From NCBI RefSeq assembly GCF_012163135.1, contig NZ_JAAVUP010000001.1, positions 1,054,001 through 1,118,000 of the forward strand: 64,000 bases of DNA, in the 5' to 3' direction. Each line of letters begins with the position of its first letter. Position 1 is the first letter of the stretch. A program made the position numbers and the translations under genes. The stretch is from Neoroseomonas oryzicola. GTDB lineage: Bacteria; Pseudomonadota; Alphaproteobacteria; Acetobacterales; Acetobacteraceae. The notes under the pieces were generated by a model. It worked only from the letters and a program-made list of their open reading frames with translations, did no database searches and was not told where the DNA came from. Shown one piece after another: positions 25,097-32,766 of the stretch.

Positions 25097-26260
25097 TCAG
25101 GCCTCGCCGTCCTGCCGGAAGGGAGACAGCGTCGAGAGCATTTCCATCTCCCGCAGCATCGCCGGCCTCTCGCGCGCGAGGAAATCTTCCACCGCCCGCG
25201 CCAGGCCCTGATGCGCGATCCAATGCGCCGAATAGGTCGGCACCGGCAGGTAGCCGCGCTGGATCTTGTGCTCACCCTGGGCGCCGGCCTCGACGCGACC
25301 GATGCCGTGCGCGATCGCGAAGTCCATGGCCATGTAATAGCAGAGCTCGAAGTGCAGGAACGGGACGTCGACCACCGCGCCCCAGTTGCGGCCATAGATC
25401 GCATCCCGGCCCACCAGGTTCAGCGCGCCGGCGACCGGCTCGTCGTCACGCTCGGCGACCATCAGCACCACAGCGTCGCCCAGCCTTTCACCGAGCATCG
25501 GCCAGAAGCGCTTCGTGAGGTAGGCGCTGCGCCCCCACTTCTTGTCCGTCGTGCTGCGATAGAAGCGGTGGAAGGCATCCCAGTGGCGATCGGTGATCTC
25601 GGCCCCGCGCAGGCAGCGCAGCGTCAGGCCGCTCGCCGCCACGTCCCGTCGTTCCCGCCGCAGCGCCTTGCGCTTGCGGGACGCGAGCGCGCCGAGGAAG
25701 TCGTCGAAGCAGCCATAGCCCGGGTTCTCCCAGTGGAACTGGGTGCCGAGCCGCTGCAGCCAGCCCGCCTCGCCGAGCGCGGTCCACTCCGCCTCGGTGC
25801 AGAAGGTCACGTGGACCGAGGAGGCGCCGACCGCCGTGCAGCCCTGCACCAGTGCCTGGCCGAGCGCGCCCGCCGGAACCCCCGAACCGGGACGGACCAG
25901 CAGCCGCGGCCCCGGCACCGGGCTGAAGGGCACGGCGACTTGCAGCTTCGGATAATAGCGCCCGCCCGCGCGTTCCAGCGCATCCGCCCAGCCATGGTCG
26001 AAGACGTATTCGCCCTGGGAGTGCGACTTCGCGTAGCAGGGCGCGCAGGCGAGCAGCGTCCCGGCCTCGTCCCGCAGGGCGGCGTGCTGCGGCAGCCAGC
26101 CCCGTTCGGGCACGGCACTGCCGCTGTCCTCGAGCGCCGAGAGGAAGGCGTGGCTGACGAAGGGATTGTCCGGGCCGGCGCAGGCATCCCACTCCGCCGC
26201 GTCGATCTCCGCGATGCGGCGGTGCAGCGTCAGCGACAGGGGCGCGGGACCATCGGGCAT
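25097..26260 (-). CDS. COG3146-type peptidoglycan-related acyltransferase (GNAT/FemAB-like)
   Basis: 387 residues. The sequence matches the DUF482/COG3146 family: IDAAEWDACAGPDNPFVSHAF near the start, GSAVPERGWLPQH, YYPKLQVAVPFSPVPGPRLL, RRERRDVAASG, and a C-terminal acetyltransferase-like half with YGRNWGAVVDVPFLHFELCYY. The family is predicted to have a FemAB/GNAT fold and is annotated as peptidoglycan biosynthesis or recognition, without firm biochemistry. The opening MPDGPAPLSLTLHRRI has no signal peptide. It heads the minus-strand operon that runs to PPK2. Confidence 0.85.
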   Translation of the reverse strand: MPDGPAPLSLTLHRRIAEIDAAEWDACAGPDNPFVSHAFLSALEDSGSAVPERGWLPQHAALRDEAGTLLACAPCYAKSHSQGEYVFDHGWADALERAGGRYYPKLQVAVPFSPVPGPRLLVRPGSGVPAGALGQALVQGCTAVGASSVHVTFCTEAEWTALGEAGWLQRLGTQFHWENPGYGCFDDFLGALASRKRKALRRERRDVAASGLTLRCLRGAEITDRHWDAFHRFYRSTTDKKWGRSAYLTKRFWPMLGERLGDAVVLMVAERDDEPVAGALNLVGRDAIYGRNWGAVVDVPFLHFELCYYMAMDFAIAHGIGRVEAGAQGEHKIQRGYLPVPTYSAHWIAHQGLARAVEDFLARERPAMLREMEMLSTLSPFRQDGEA

Positions 26261-26348
26261 CTCCCCAATGTCGCGCCCCCGCCCGTCATGACAAGCCTCC
26301 GGCGACGCGGCAGGCGGCCTCCCCCAAGGCCGGCCCGCCGCGGCGGGG

Positions 26349-26558
26349 TCAGTAGTCGTTCGCGCGGAAGATGCTGGCCGCGCCGAGCACCATGGTGATG
26401 GCGCCCGAGATCAGCATCACGATCGCGATGGCCTCCGGGCTCGCGCCCGCCAGCGAACCTGGCAGCGCCACCGGCAGCCCGTTGGTCGCGAAGCCGACAT
26501 AGGCGCCTGCCCCTGCCGCACCCAAACCGATGATTAGAGCGATGATTCCGAGACCCAT
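26349..26558 (-). CDS. Small two-helix membrane protein, copy A (unknown function)
   Basis: 69 residues: MGLGIIALIIGLGAAGAG opens a Gly/Ala-rich helix, a short Pro-containing loop (GLPVALPGSLAGASPE) follows, then a second helix (IAIVMLISGAITMVLGAASI) and the tail FRANDY. A ribosome site (GAGGGGG) precedes the ATG. It is about 80 percent identical (roughly 55 of 69 residues by hand alignment) to copy B at 26958, including the leader before the start. I do not recognise the family. The small size, conserved Gly spacing and duplicated leader argue for a real gene. Confidence 0.72.
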   Translation of the reverse strand: MGLGIIALIIGLGAAGAGAYVGFATNGLPVALPGSLAGASPEAIAIVMLISGAITMVLGAASIFRANDY

Positions 26559-26957
26559 GGCGCAATCCCCCTCGCCAACAACCCCTGGTAGATCGTTCCG
26601 GAAAGGTTAGCGTCGCAGCGCATGGCGCTCGGCGGCATCTCAACCGTCCCCGAGGACGACTGGCCAGATATCACCATTTCGCGAGCATAGTTTGCAATAG
26701 TTTGATCGCCCGCCTCGCGTCAGGCGCGCGTAACGATGTCGGATTTCGCGCAGTTGTGGGATTGATGCAACGCACTACCGATGGTGGCCAGCCGCGCCCA
26801 GGACCCACAAAGCCTGGAGTCTTTCAGGCGAATCGAAGCGTGCAATATTCGCCTGTGGCGATCCGTCATCGGCAGGGCGGCTGCGGGGCCACGGCGACGA
26901 TGCCCACCGGCACGGGCCTCGCGACGGGCGATGCCGCCGGCGCCCGCCCGCCAGGAT
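26559..26957. other. Intergenic region between the two small membrane-protein genes
   Basis: 399 bases without a convincing gene. The part nearest copy A holds its leader and a candidate promoter. Bases about 26655-26780 are unusually AT-rich for this window. The remainder up to copy B is GC-rich without recognisable features. Confidence 0.6.
26668..26697 (-). promoter_or_regulatory. Candidate sigma-70 promoter for small membrane protein copy A
   Basis: Reading the minus strand, TTGCAA (26697-26692), an 18-base spacer and TGATAT (26673-26668) form a plausible promoter about 110 bases before the copy A start, in the most AT-rich stretch nearby. Confidence 0.4.
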
Positions 26958-27167
26958 CTAGTATTCGTTCGAGCGAACGATGCTGACGGCCCCGAGCACG
27001 ATCGTGATCGCCCCGGACACCAGCATGACGATCGCGACGGTCTCCGGGCTGGCGCCGGCCAGCGCCCCCGGCAGCGCGACCGGGACGCCCTGCGTCGCGA
27101 AGCCGAGATAGGCGCCGGCACCTGCCGCGCCCAGGCCGATCAGGATAGCAATGATACCAAGACCCAT
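26958..27167 (-). CDS. Small two-helix membrane protein, copy B (unknown function)
   Basis: 69 residues, MGLGIIAILIGLGAAGAG at the start and VRSNEY at the end, with the same two-helix, Pro-loop layout as copy A. The ATG at 27167 is preceded by GAAGGGGG. Substitutions between the copies are mostly conservative (I/L/V, N/Q, D/E, S/A), which is what selection on a membrane protein looks like. The leaders of both genes share the stretch GGGGTTGTTGGCGA followed by the purine-rich ribosome site, so the duplicated unit included the upstream region. Function unknown; perhaps a stress- or envelope-related small protein. Confidence 0.72.
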   Translation of the reverse strand: MGLGIIAILIGLGAAGAGAYLGFATQGVPVALPGALAGASPETVAIVMLVSGAITIVLGAVSIVRSNEY

Positions 27168-27463
27168 GGCGTAAGCCCCCTTCGCCAACAACCCCCGGTA
27201 GAATCGCCGGGCCGGCGTGAGCGCGACCGGCGGGAGCATCTACTCACAAATTCGTGAATTCGCCAATCGGGGGTGTGACCGAAATCACCGAAAAGCGCGC
27301 AAACTTTTCTTACGGTTGATGCTGACCCGAGTCTTTCGCCAAATAGATTAAATCCCGGCCATGCGCATGCGCAACGGCGCAAGTGTGGACAGACGGTAAC
27401 GTGCCACCGGAGGTATCGGCCGGCCCTGCCGGGGCGCCAGGGCCCCGGCCGGGCTTTCCGCCC

Positions 27464-27928
27464 TCAGGCGATCTCGAACATTCCCTCGACCTCGACGGCC
27501 GCATCGGCCGGCAGGGACGGCACGCCGATCGTGGTGCGCGCATGGCGACCGGCATCGCCGAACACCTCGACCGCCAGGTCCGACGCGCCGTTCATCACCG
27601 CCGCATGGCCGGTGAAGGCCGCGGGCGCGGCGATGAAGCCGCCGAGCCGCACCACCCGCTTCACCCGGTCGAGATCCCCCGTCGCGGCCTTCAGCTGCGC
27701 CAGCAGGTTCACGAAGCAGGCGCGCGCCGCCTCCTTCGCGCGATCGGGGGTGATGTCCTCGGTCACCTTGCCGGTGAAGGCCACCTTGCCATCGACCAGC
27801 GGGATCTGCCCCGAGATGACGACGAGGTTCCCGGTGACGACGAAGGGCACGTAGTTGGCGATCGGCGCCGCCGGTGTCGGAAGGGTGATGCCGAGGTCTG
27901 CGAGGCGCTGGTCGATGCGTCCGGCCAT
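27464..27928 (-). CDS. RidA/YjgF-family protein
   Basis: 154 residues from the ATG at 27928 (MAGRIDQRLADLGITLPTPA). It matches the YjgF endoribonuclease-like subgroup (UK114-like 1): YVPFVVTGNLVVISGQIPLVDG, AARACFVNLLAQLKAATGDLDRV and HARTTIGVPSLPADAAVEVE. RidA proteins deaminate reactive enamine/imine intermediates; this subgroup is longer than archetypal RidA and lacks some of its active-site residues, so enzymatic function is uncertain. Cytosolic, forms trimers in the family. It lies 158 bases downstream of the NrdJ-like gene on the same strand. Confidence 0.85.
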   Translation of the reverse strand: MAGRIDQRLADLGITLPTPAAPIANYVPFVVTGNLVVISGQIPLVDGKVAFTGKVTEDITPDRAKEAARACFVNLLAQLKAATGDLDRVKRVVRLGGFIAAPAAFTGHAAVMNGASDLAVEVFGDAGRHARTTIGVPSLPADAAVEVEGMFEIA

Positions 27929-28086
27929 GGGGGCTCTCCTGGTTGCAAGCCGGCCGCCACCGTCCCCGGTGCGCGGCCTGGTCGCAGCATGCCCCCCAGG
28001 CGCGCGGCTGTCGAAGCGGCGCCAGGGACGGTGTCCTTGCGGGCCGCTTGCCCCGATCGGGTCGATCGACCCGGCCGGGATCTGCT

Positions 28087-29589
28087 TTACGCCGCCTGCC
28101 GCCAGGACCGTCCGCGCCGCGGCGCCGGCTGGGCCGGCAGGTCGAGCGGCAGCAGCGGCGGCTCGGCCCGCGCCGGCGCGGCGAGGGTCTCCTCCTCGGC
28201 CGGATCCGGCAGGTCGCCGCGCCCGAGATAGTCCAGCGCCAGCCGCCGGAACACCCAGTCGAGCACCGAGGTCGCGCGGCGGATCGCCGCATCGCCTTCG
28301 ACCAGGCCGCCCGCGCCCGGCCCATAGGCATAGGCATCGACGAAGGCCGCGAGCGGCACCCCATGTGCGAGGCCGAGCGAGACCGCCTGCGCCACGGCCT
28401 CGAGCAGCGCGCGCATCGGCGCGCCCTCGCGCGGCAGGCTGAAGGCGATCTCCCGCAGCCGGCCGCGATCGTCCTCGGTGGCGCGCAGCGCGACCCGCGC
28501 GCCGGCGACCGAGACGCGCCAGGTGCGCGCGGCGGCGGCCGCCACCGGCCGGGGTGCGGGGCGCCGCGGGGCCTGCGGCGGCGCCGGCATCGCGACCGGC
28601 GCCGGCGGCGCGGCGTCGAGGAAGGGCATCGCCGCCGCTTCCATCGCCGCGCGCGATTCCGGCGGCGGCGGCATCAGCAGGTTCGGCGCGTCCTCGCCGG
28701 CGCGCTCCGCGGCCCGGGTCGGGCGCAGGACGTAGCGCCCGACCTCGTCGCGCGACGGCACCAGCGGGCCGGAAGCCGGCGCGAGGCCCGCGGTCTCGGC
28801 CCCGAGCAGCGCTTCCACCGCATCGGCGGGCGCGAGCGCGACGCAACCTTGGTGGCGCAGCCCCGGCGAGGCCGCGGCGGCATCGAGCGCGGCGCGCGCG
28901 GCAGCGGCAAGCCCCGGCACCGCGGTTTCGGCGGGCGGCTCGGGCCAGATCAACGCGACGGGATGCAGGGCGCCATGACGGGCCGCGAGGCGTCCCGACT
29001 CGGCCTCCGCCGCGCCCTGCGTCAGCGCGGCGATGGCGGCGGCGACGGCCTGCGCCTCCTCCCCGCCATAGGGCAGGCGGAAGGCGGCGAGCAGGCCGGC
29101 GAGGTCGGCGAAGCCGACGCGCAGCCGCGACGCCCGGCCCTGGCCGAGGATGTCGAGCACCTGCACCCCCGTCGCGACCGCGGCCACATAGCCCGCGGCG
29201 TCGAAGCCGCCATCGGCCTCGAGGAAGGCCGGCAGGTTGAGGACGAAGCGGCTGTCCTCCTTGCGGTCGCGCCAGACCTCGATGCCCGGCGCGCCGCGGC
29301 GCGAGATCAGCAGCGCGCGCAGCCGGTCGGCGAGCGCATCCGCCTCCTCCGGGCTGTCGAGCAGACCGAGCCGGCGCCCGCGGGTGGTGATGCGGCGGAT
29401 CCAGCCCTCAGCGACGGTCGGCAGGGCCGCGGGGCCGCTGCCGGGCGCAAGGGCGGCGAGCGCCGCGGCGGCGCCCTCCTCCCAGGCCGCGGGAAGGGCG
29501 ACGGAACGGGGGGGAGCGTCGGGATCGGCGCCAACCCGCTCCCGGCGGAGCGCCACGCCATCCCAGATCGTGCCGAGGATGCCTGCCAT
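28087..29589 (-). CDS. Degenerate class II ribonucleotide reductase (NrdJ)-like protein
   Basis: 500 residues from the ATG at 29589. Two regions resemble adenosylcobalamin-dependent ribonucleotide reductase. One is a middle segment (about 118-190: NLPAFLEADGGFDAAGYVAA and VGFADLAGLLAAFRLPYGG). The other is the C-terminal part (about 370-465: VALRATEDDRGRLREI, GVPLAAFVDAYAYGPGAGG, IRRATSVLDWVFRRLALDYL), which matches the segment just before the TSCPD domain of NrdJ. The TSCPD cysteines and the catalytic Cys pattern of a working reductase are absent, and a Pro/Ala-rich linker replaces the rest. It is therefore probably not an active reductase. It may be a paralogue with a regulatory or structural role; proteins like it are seen in Acetobacteraceae. 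Confidence 0.68.
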   Translation of the reverse strand: MAGILGTIWDGVALRRERVGADPDAPPRSVALPAAWEEGAAAALAALAPGSGPAALPTVAEGWIRRITTRGRRLGLLDSPEEADALADRLRALLISRRGAPGIEVWRDRKEDSRFVLNLPAFLEADGGFDAAGYVAAVATGVQVLDILGQGRASRLRVGFADLAGLLAAFRLPYGGEEAQAVAAAIAALTQGAAEAESGRLAARHGALHPVALIWPEPPAETAVPGLAAAARAALDAAAASPGLRHQGCVALAPADAVEALLGAETAGLAPASGPLVPSRDEVGRYVLRPTRAAERAGEDAPNLLMPPPPESRAAMEAAAMPFLDAAPPAPVAMPAPPQAPRRPAPRPVAAAAARTWRVSVAGARVALRATEDDRGRLREIAFSLPREGAPMRALLEAVAQAVSLGLAHGVPLAAFVDAYAYGPGAGGLVEGDAAIRRATSVLDWVFRRLALDYLGRGDLPDPAEEETLAAPARAEPPLLPLDLPAQPAPRRGRSWRQAA

Positions 29590-29745
29590 GGCCGGGACGC
29601 TAGCGAGACTCGGCGGCCTACGGAAGCCGCATCTTGTGCCAAACCGACTCGCGACCCCCAATATCCTGTGGATAGCCCGTCCTTTGCGCCGGCCGCCGCG
29701 CTGTGGCATCAAGCCCCCTTCCCGGGATGCCCCAAGGACGCGCCC

Positions 29746-30105
29746 ATGGCCTTCCTCGACGACCTCTTTATCCGCCTGACGAGCCGCAAGGTCGGACAGG
29801 ACCGCTTCGGCAACACCTATTGGGAGGCGCGGTCGCGCCGCGACGTCTACGGGCGCCCGATGCGCCGCGTGATCTATGCCGGCACGCCCGAGGCGACGAC
29901 CGTCCCGCCCGAATGGTGGGGCTGGATCCACAACACCATCGAGCAGCCCCTGCCGGAGACCGCGCCCCGCCGCGCCTGGCAGAAGGAGCATCGCCCGAAC
30001 ATGACCGGCACGGCCGAGGCCTGGCGGCCGCCGGGGGCCGACAGCCGTGGCGGCCAGCGTCCCGCCACCGCCGGCGACTACGAGGCCTGGACGCCGGGGC
30101 GCTGA
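29746..30105 (+). CDS. NADH:ubiquinone oxidoreductase NDUFA12-family subunit
   Basis: 119 residues from the ATG at 29746. Family hallmarks are VGQDRFGNTYWEARSRRDVYGRPMRRVIY, PPEWWGWIHNTIEQPLPE and WQKEHRPNMTGTAEAWRP. In mitochondria and alphaproteobacteria this small accessory protein (B17.2) is bound to the peripheral arm of complex I. It heads a four-gene block with mlaD, a small ORF and DUF2155 that is conserved in Rhodospirillales; the main nuo operon is not in the window. Confidence 0.93.
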   Translation: MAFLDDLFIRLTSRKVGQDRFGNTYWEARSRRDVYGRPMRRVIYAGTPEATTVPPEWWGWIHNTIEQPLPETAPRRAWQKEHRPNMTGTAEAWRPPGADSRGGQRPATAGDYEAWTPGR

Positions 30106-30124
30106 GTCCCGACATCCACCGTCG

Positions 30125-30643
30125 ATGCAGAAGCGCAGCCTTGCCGAGTTGCTCACCGGCGCCGTCGTCCTCGCGGTCGCGGCCGTCTTCCTCGTCTATG
30201 CCGTCACCGGCAGCGGACGGTCGCTGACCGGCGGGTCGGGCATCCAGCTCACCGCGCGGTTCGACCGCATCGACGGCCTCGCGCCCGGCGCCGATGTGCG
30301 CCTCGCCGGGGTGAAGGTCGGCCAGGTCATCTCCCAGCGGATCGATCCCACGACCTTCCTCGCGGTGCTGACGCTGCGCGTCGATCCCGCCATCCGCCTG
30401 CCGACCGACACCTCCGCCGAGATCCAGAGCGAGAGCCTGCTCGGCGGCAAGTTCGTCGCCCTCGTGCCCGGCGGGTCGGAGCGCTACCTGCAGAACGGCG
30501 GCGAGATCACGATCACGCAGAGCGCGGTGAGCCTCGAGAGCCTGCTCGGTCGGTTCATCTTCTCGGTCACCGAGATGAACCAGAACCGCAACCAGGAGCA
30601 GCCGGCCCAGCCTGCGCCGGAACAGGCGCCGGCGCCGCGATGA
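30125..30643 (+). CDS. mlaD: Outer-membrane lipid asymmetry maintenance protein MlaD-like (MCE domain)
   Basis: 172 residues from the ATG at 30125. One N-terminal membrane helix (LAELLTGAVVLAVAAVFLVYAV) anchors it in the inner membrane, and residues about 38-118 form one MCE domain (FDRIDGLAPGADVRLAGVKV, SESLLGGKFVALVPGG). The short Gln/Pro tail ends the protein. MlaD forms a hexamer with MlaFEB for phospholipid transport between membranes. MlaF, MlaE and MlaB are not adjacent. It overlaps the next gene by 4 bases. Confidence 0.9.
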   Translation: MQKRSLAELLTGAVVLAVAAVFLVYAVTGSGRSLTGGSGIQLTARFDRIDGLAPGADVRLAGVKVGQVISQRIDPTTFLAVLTLRVDPAIRLPTDTSAEIQSESLLGGKFVALVPGGSERYLQNGGEITITQSAVSLESLLGRFIFSVTEMNQNRNQEQPAQPAPEQAPAPR

Positions 30644-30858
30644 GCACCACCTCCCCCGCGGTCTGGCCCGGGGCGGATGGCCAGCCGGTCTCCTGCCGGG
30701 AAAAGCTCAAGGTCCTCGCCGAGAACCACGCCGAGGTCCGCCAGGCCCTGCAGGACGCCTTCGAGGACGCGGTGCTGATGGGCGTGGACGAGGCGGCGAT
30801 GCGCCGCATCCTCGCCGAGCTGGTGGACGGCCTCGCCAGCCCGAGGCGCCGCGCATGA
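30640..30858 (+). CDS. Small conserved-looking protein between mlaD and DUF2155 (unknown)
   Basis: 72 residues, soluble, acidic: ENHAEVRQALQDAFEDAVLMGVDEAAMRRILAEL suggests two amphipathic helices. Start and stop both form ATGA overlaps with mlaD and the DUF2155 gene, so it is translated as part of the operon. I do not recognise a domain. Position and tight coupling support it being real. Confidence 0.7.
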   Translation: MSTTSPAVWPGADGQPVSCREKLKVLAENHAEVRQALQDAFEDAVLMGVDEAAMRRILAELVDGLASPRRRA

Positions 30859-31214
30859 GATGGCTCGCCGCCTTCGCCCTGCTCGCCCTCGCCACGCCCG
30901 CCTCGGCGCAGGAATGGGTGCCGCAGCGCGCGGCCCGGCTGCAGGCGCTCGACAAGGTGACGGCGCGGGTGACCATCCTCGAGGCCCGGGTCGGATCGAG
31001 CGTCACCTTCGGCTCGCTAACCATCAACCTCCGCTCCTGCTTCGGCCGCGCCCCGGACGAGGTGCCCGACGCCGCCGCCTGGATGGAGATGACCGACAGC
31101 CGCGCCCGTCCCGGCGCCCCGCCCGCCTTCCGCGGTTGGATGTTCGCCAATGCGCCGGGCGTGAACATGCTGGAACACCCGGTCTACGACATCCGCGTGC
31201 TGGAATGCCGGTGA
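30855..31214 (+). CDS. DUF2155 domain-containing exported protein
   Basis: 119 residues. Signal peptide MRWLAAFALLALATPASA, then the DUF2155 core: LQALDKVTARVTILEARVG, FGSLTINLRSCFGRAPDE, FRGWMFANAPGVNMLEHPVYDIRVLEC. Two Cys could form a disulfide in the periplasm. DUF2155 proteins are nearly restricted to alphaproteobacteria and usually follow mlaD-like or NDUFA12 genes, as here; function unknown, with a suspected role in envelope or respiratory-chain maintenance. Confidence 0.9.
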   Translation: MRWLAAFALLALATPASAQEWVPQRAARLQALDKVTARVTILEARVGSSVTFGSLTINLRSCFGRAPDEVPDAAAWMEMTDSRARPGAPPAFRGWMFANAPGVNMLEHPVYDIRVLECR

Positions 31215-31233
31215 GGCCAGGCACGGCCTGGCC
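31215..31233. terminator. Hairpin between convergent DUF2155 and MscS genes
   Basis: GGCCAGGC (31215-31222), loop ACG, GCCTGGCC (31226-31233) is a perfect 8-bp stem in the 28-base gap between two convergent stops. No T run follows on either strand. Confidence 0.45.
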
Positions 31234-31242
31234 GCCTCCGAT

Positions 31243-32634
31243 CTAGCGGATTCCGAAGAAGGATCTGAGGCGCGCCAGCAGGTCCTCCCGCGTCGGCGGC
31301 GCCACGCTGGGGGCGCTCGTCCGGCTCGGCCCCGCCAGGTTGCGCGCCTGGCGTTCCGCCATGATGGCGCTGAGCGTGTCGAGCAGCGCCGGCCGCGCCC
31401 GCAGCAGCGGATCGAGGTCCGACTTCCGCAGCTCGAACACCGCCGCGTCGGTCGCCGCGAGCACCGTCGCGCTGCGCGGCTGGCCGGTCAGCAGCGACAT
31501 CTCCCCGAACACCGCGCCCGGGTAGAGCCGCGCGGCGGCGAACTCCGCGCCGTCGGCATCGGCGACCCGCACCTCGAGCACCCCTTCGGCCAGCAGGTAG
31601 AGCGAGTCCCCCGCCTGCCCCCGCCGCACCACCGCCTCGCCTTCGGCCACCGTGACCTCATGCATCGCGGCGGCGAGCGCCGCGCGCTCCCCGGCGTTGA
31701 AGGCCCGGAACAGGTCGGTCGCGTCGAGCAGCGCCCGTCTTGCGCCGTCCTCGACGGCCGGCGGCGCCTGGCGGATGACGGTCTCGCGCGTCGGATGGGC
31801 GACCGACAGGCCGGCGCGCATCAGCGCCGCCTGCACCGCGCGCGCCACCGCGTCCCGCCAGCGCATCTCCTGCGGGAAGTCGGGCACGTAGAAGCGCACC
31901 AGGTAATGCGCGACACCCTGCGAGAGGTCCGAGAGCATCACGTCCGGCGCGAAGCCAGGCACGTCGCGCCCCGCCTCGATCGCGGCGGCCAGCAGGATGC
32001 GCCGCGCCCGGCCCGCCGGCACGGCGGGGTCGAGCGGCACGCTCATGGCCACCCGGAAGCGTCCGTTGTTGTCCGGGCCGTAGACGGCGATGCGGTGGCT
32101 CGCGATCAGCGTGTTCGGCACCACCAGCGTCACGCCGTCGCGCGTGACCAGCCGGGTGGCGCGCCAGGAAATGCCGACAACGCGGCCCGAGCAGTTCTCC
32201 GTCGCCTCGATCCAGTCGCCGAGGCCGTAGGGGTGCTCGATGCCGAGCGCGATGCCCGAGAAGATGTCGCCGAAGATGTTGCGCAGCGCGAAGCCGAGCA
32301 CGGCGATGACGACCGAGGAGGTCGCGATCAGCCCGGTCGCCGGCAGGTCGAAGACGAGTTGCGCGGCGAGGATCATCGCGGTCGCGAAGAACGCCGCAGC
32401 GATCAGGTCGGTCAGCAGCTTCGGATGCTGCGCGAGCAGCAGTCCCGCGAGCCGCGCCGCGGTCCAGGCGAGGCAGAGCCAGAACGCGGTGCCAGCCGCA
32501 AGCCCGACGGCAGCCCACGCACCGTCGGCGGGCACGGACAGATGCAGCGCGAGCGCGATCAGCGCAGCCGCGCCGGGGGCGAGGAGCCGTCGGTAAATCG
32601 TGCCTCTCAGGGCCTTCCTCCCGCGCGCCGGCAT
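31243..32634 (-). CDS. Mechanosensitive channel (MscS family) with C-terminal cyclic-nucleotide-binding domain
   Basis: 463 residues. The N-terminal third has about four membrane helices. The MscS pore and beta domain follow: SSVVIAVLGFALRNIFGDIF, IEHPYGLGDWIEA, GRVVGISWRATRLVTRDG and VVPNTLIASHRI. After the cytosolic vestibule, residues about 320-430 form a cNMP-binding domain (VTVAEGEAVVRRGQAGDSLYLLAEG, YPGAVFGEMSLLTGQPRSATVLA). The phosphate-binding cassette FGEMSLLTGQPRSATV retains the E and R needed for cyclic nucleotide binding. Channel opening may be tuned by cAMP or cGMP, as described for bCNG channels. It is on the minus strand between convergent and same-strand neighbours with no evident operon. 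Confidence 0.92.
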   Translation of the reverse strand: MPARGRKALRGTIYRRLLAPGAAALIALALHLSVPADGAWAAVGLAAGTAFWLCLAWTAARLAGLLLAQHPKLLTDLIAAAFFATAMILAAQLVFDLPATGLIATSSVVIAVLGFALRNIFGDIFSGIALGIEHPYGLGDWIEATENCSGRVVGISWRATRLVTRDGVTLVVPNTLIASHRIAVYGPDNNGRFRVAMSVPLDPAVPAGRARRILLAAAIEAGRDVPGFAPDVMLSDLSQGVAHYLVRFYVPDFPQEMRWRDAVARAVQAALMRAGLSVAHPTRETVIRQAPPAVEDGARRALLDATDLFRAFNAGERAALAAAMHEVTVAEGEAVVRRGQAGDSLYLLAEGVLEVRVADADGAEFAAARLYPGAVFGEMSLLTGQPRSATVLAATDAAVFELRKSDLDPLLRARPALLDTLSAIMAERQARNLAGPSRTSAPSVAPPTREDLLARLRSFFGIR

Positions 32635-32766
32635 GCATGAGGGCCGGCTGCGATCGCCAGACTACGTCGCTTTGCGCCTTTGCACAGATGGCGTCCTGAG
32701 GCCGGCCTGGGCCGCCGCGCTGCCATGGCCCCGACCGCAGCCCAGGGGGCGACAGGCCCCCCAGGG

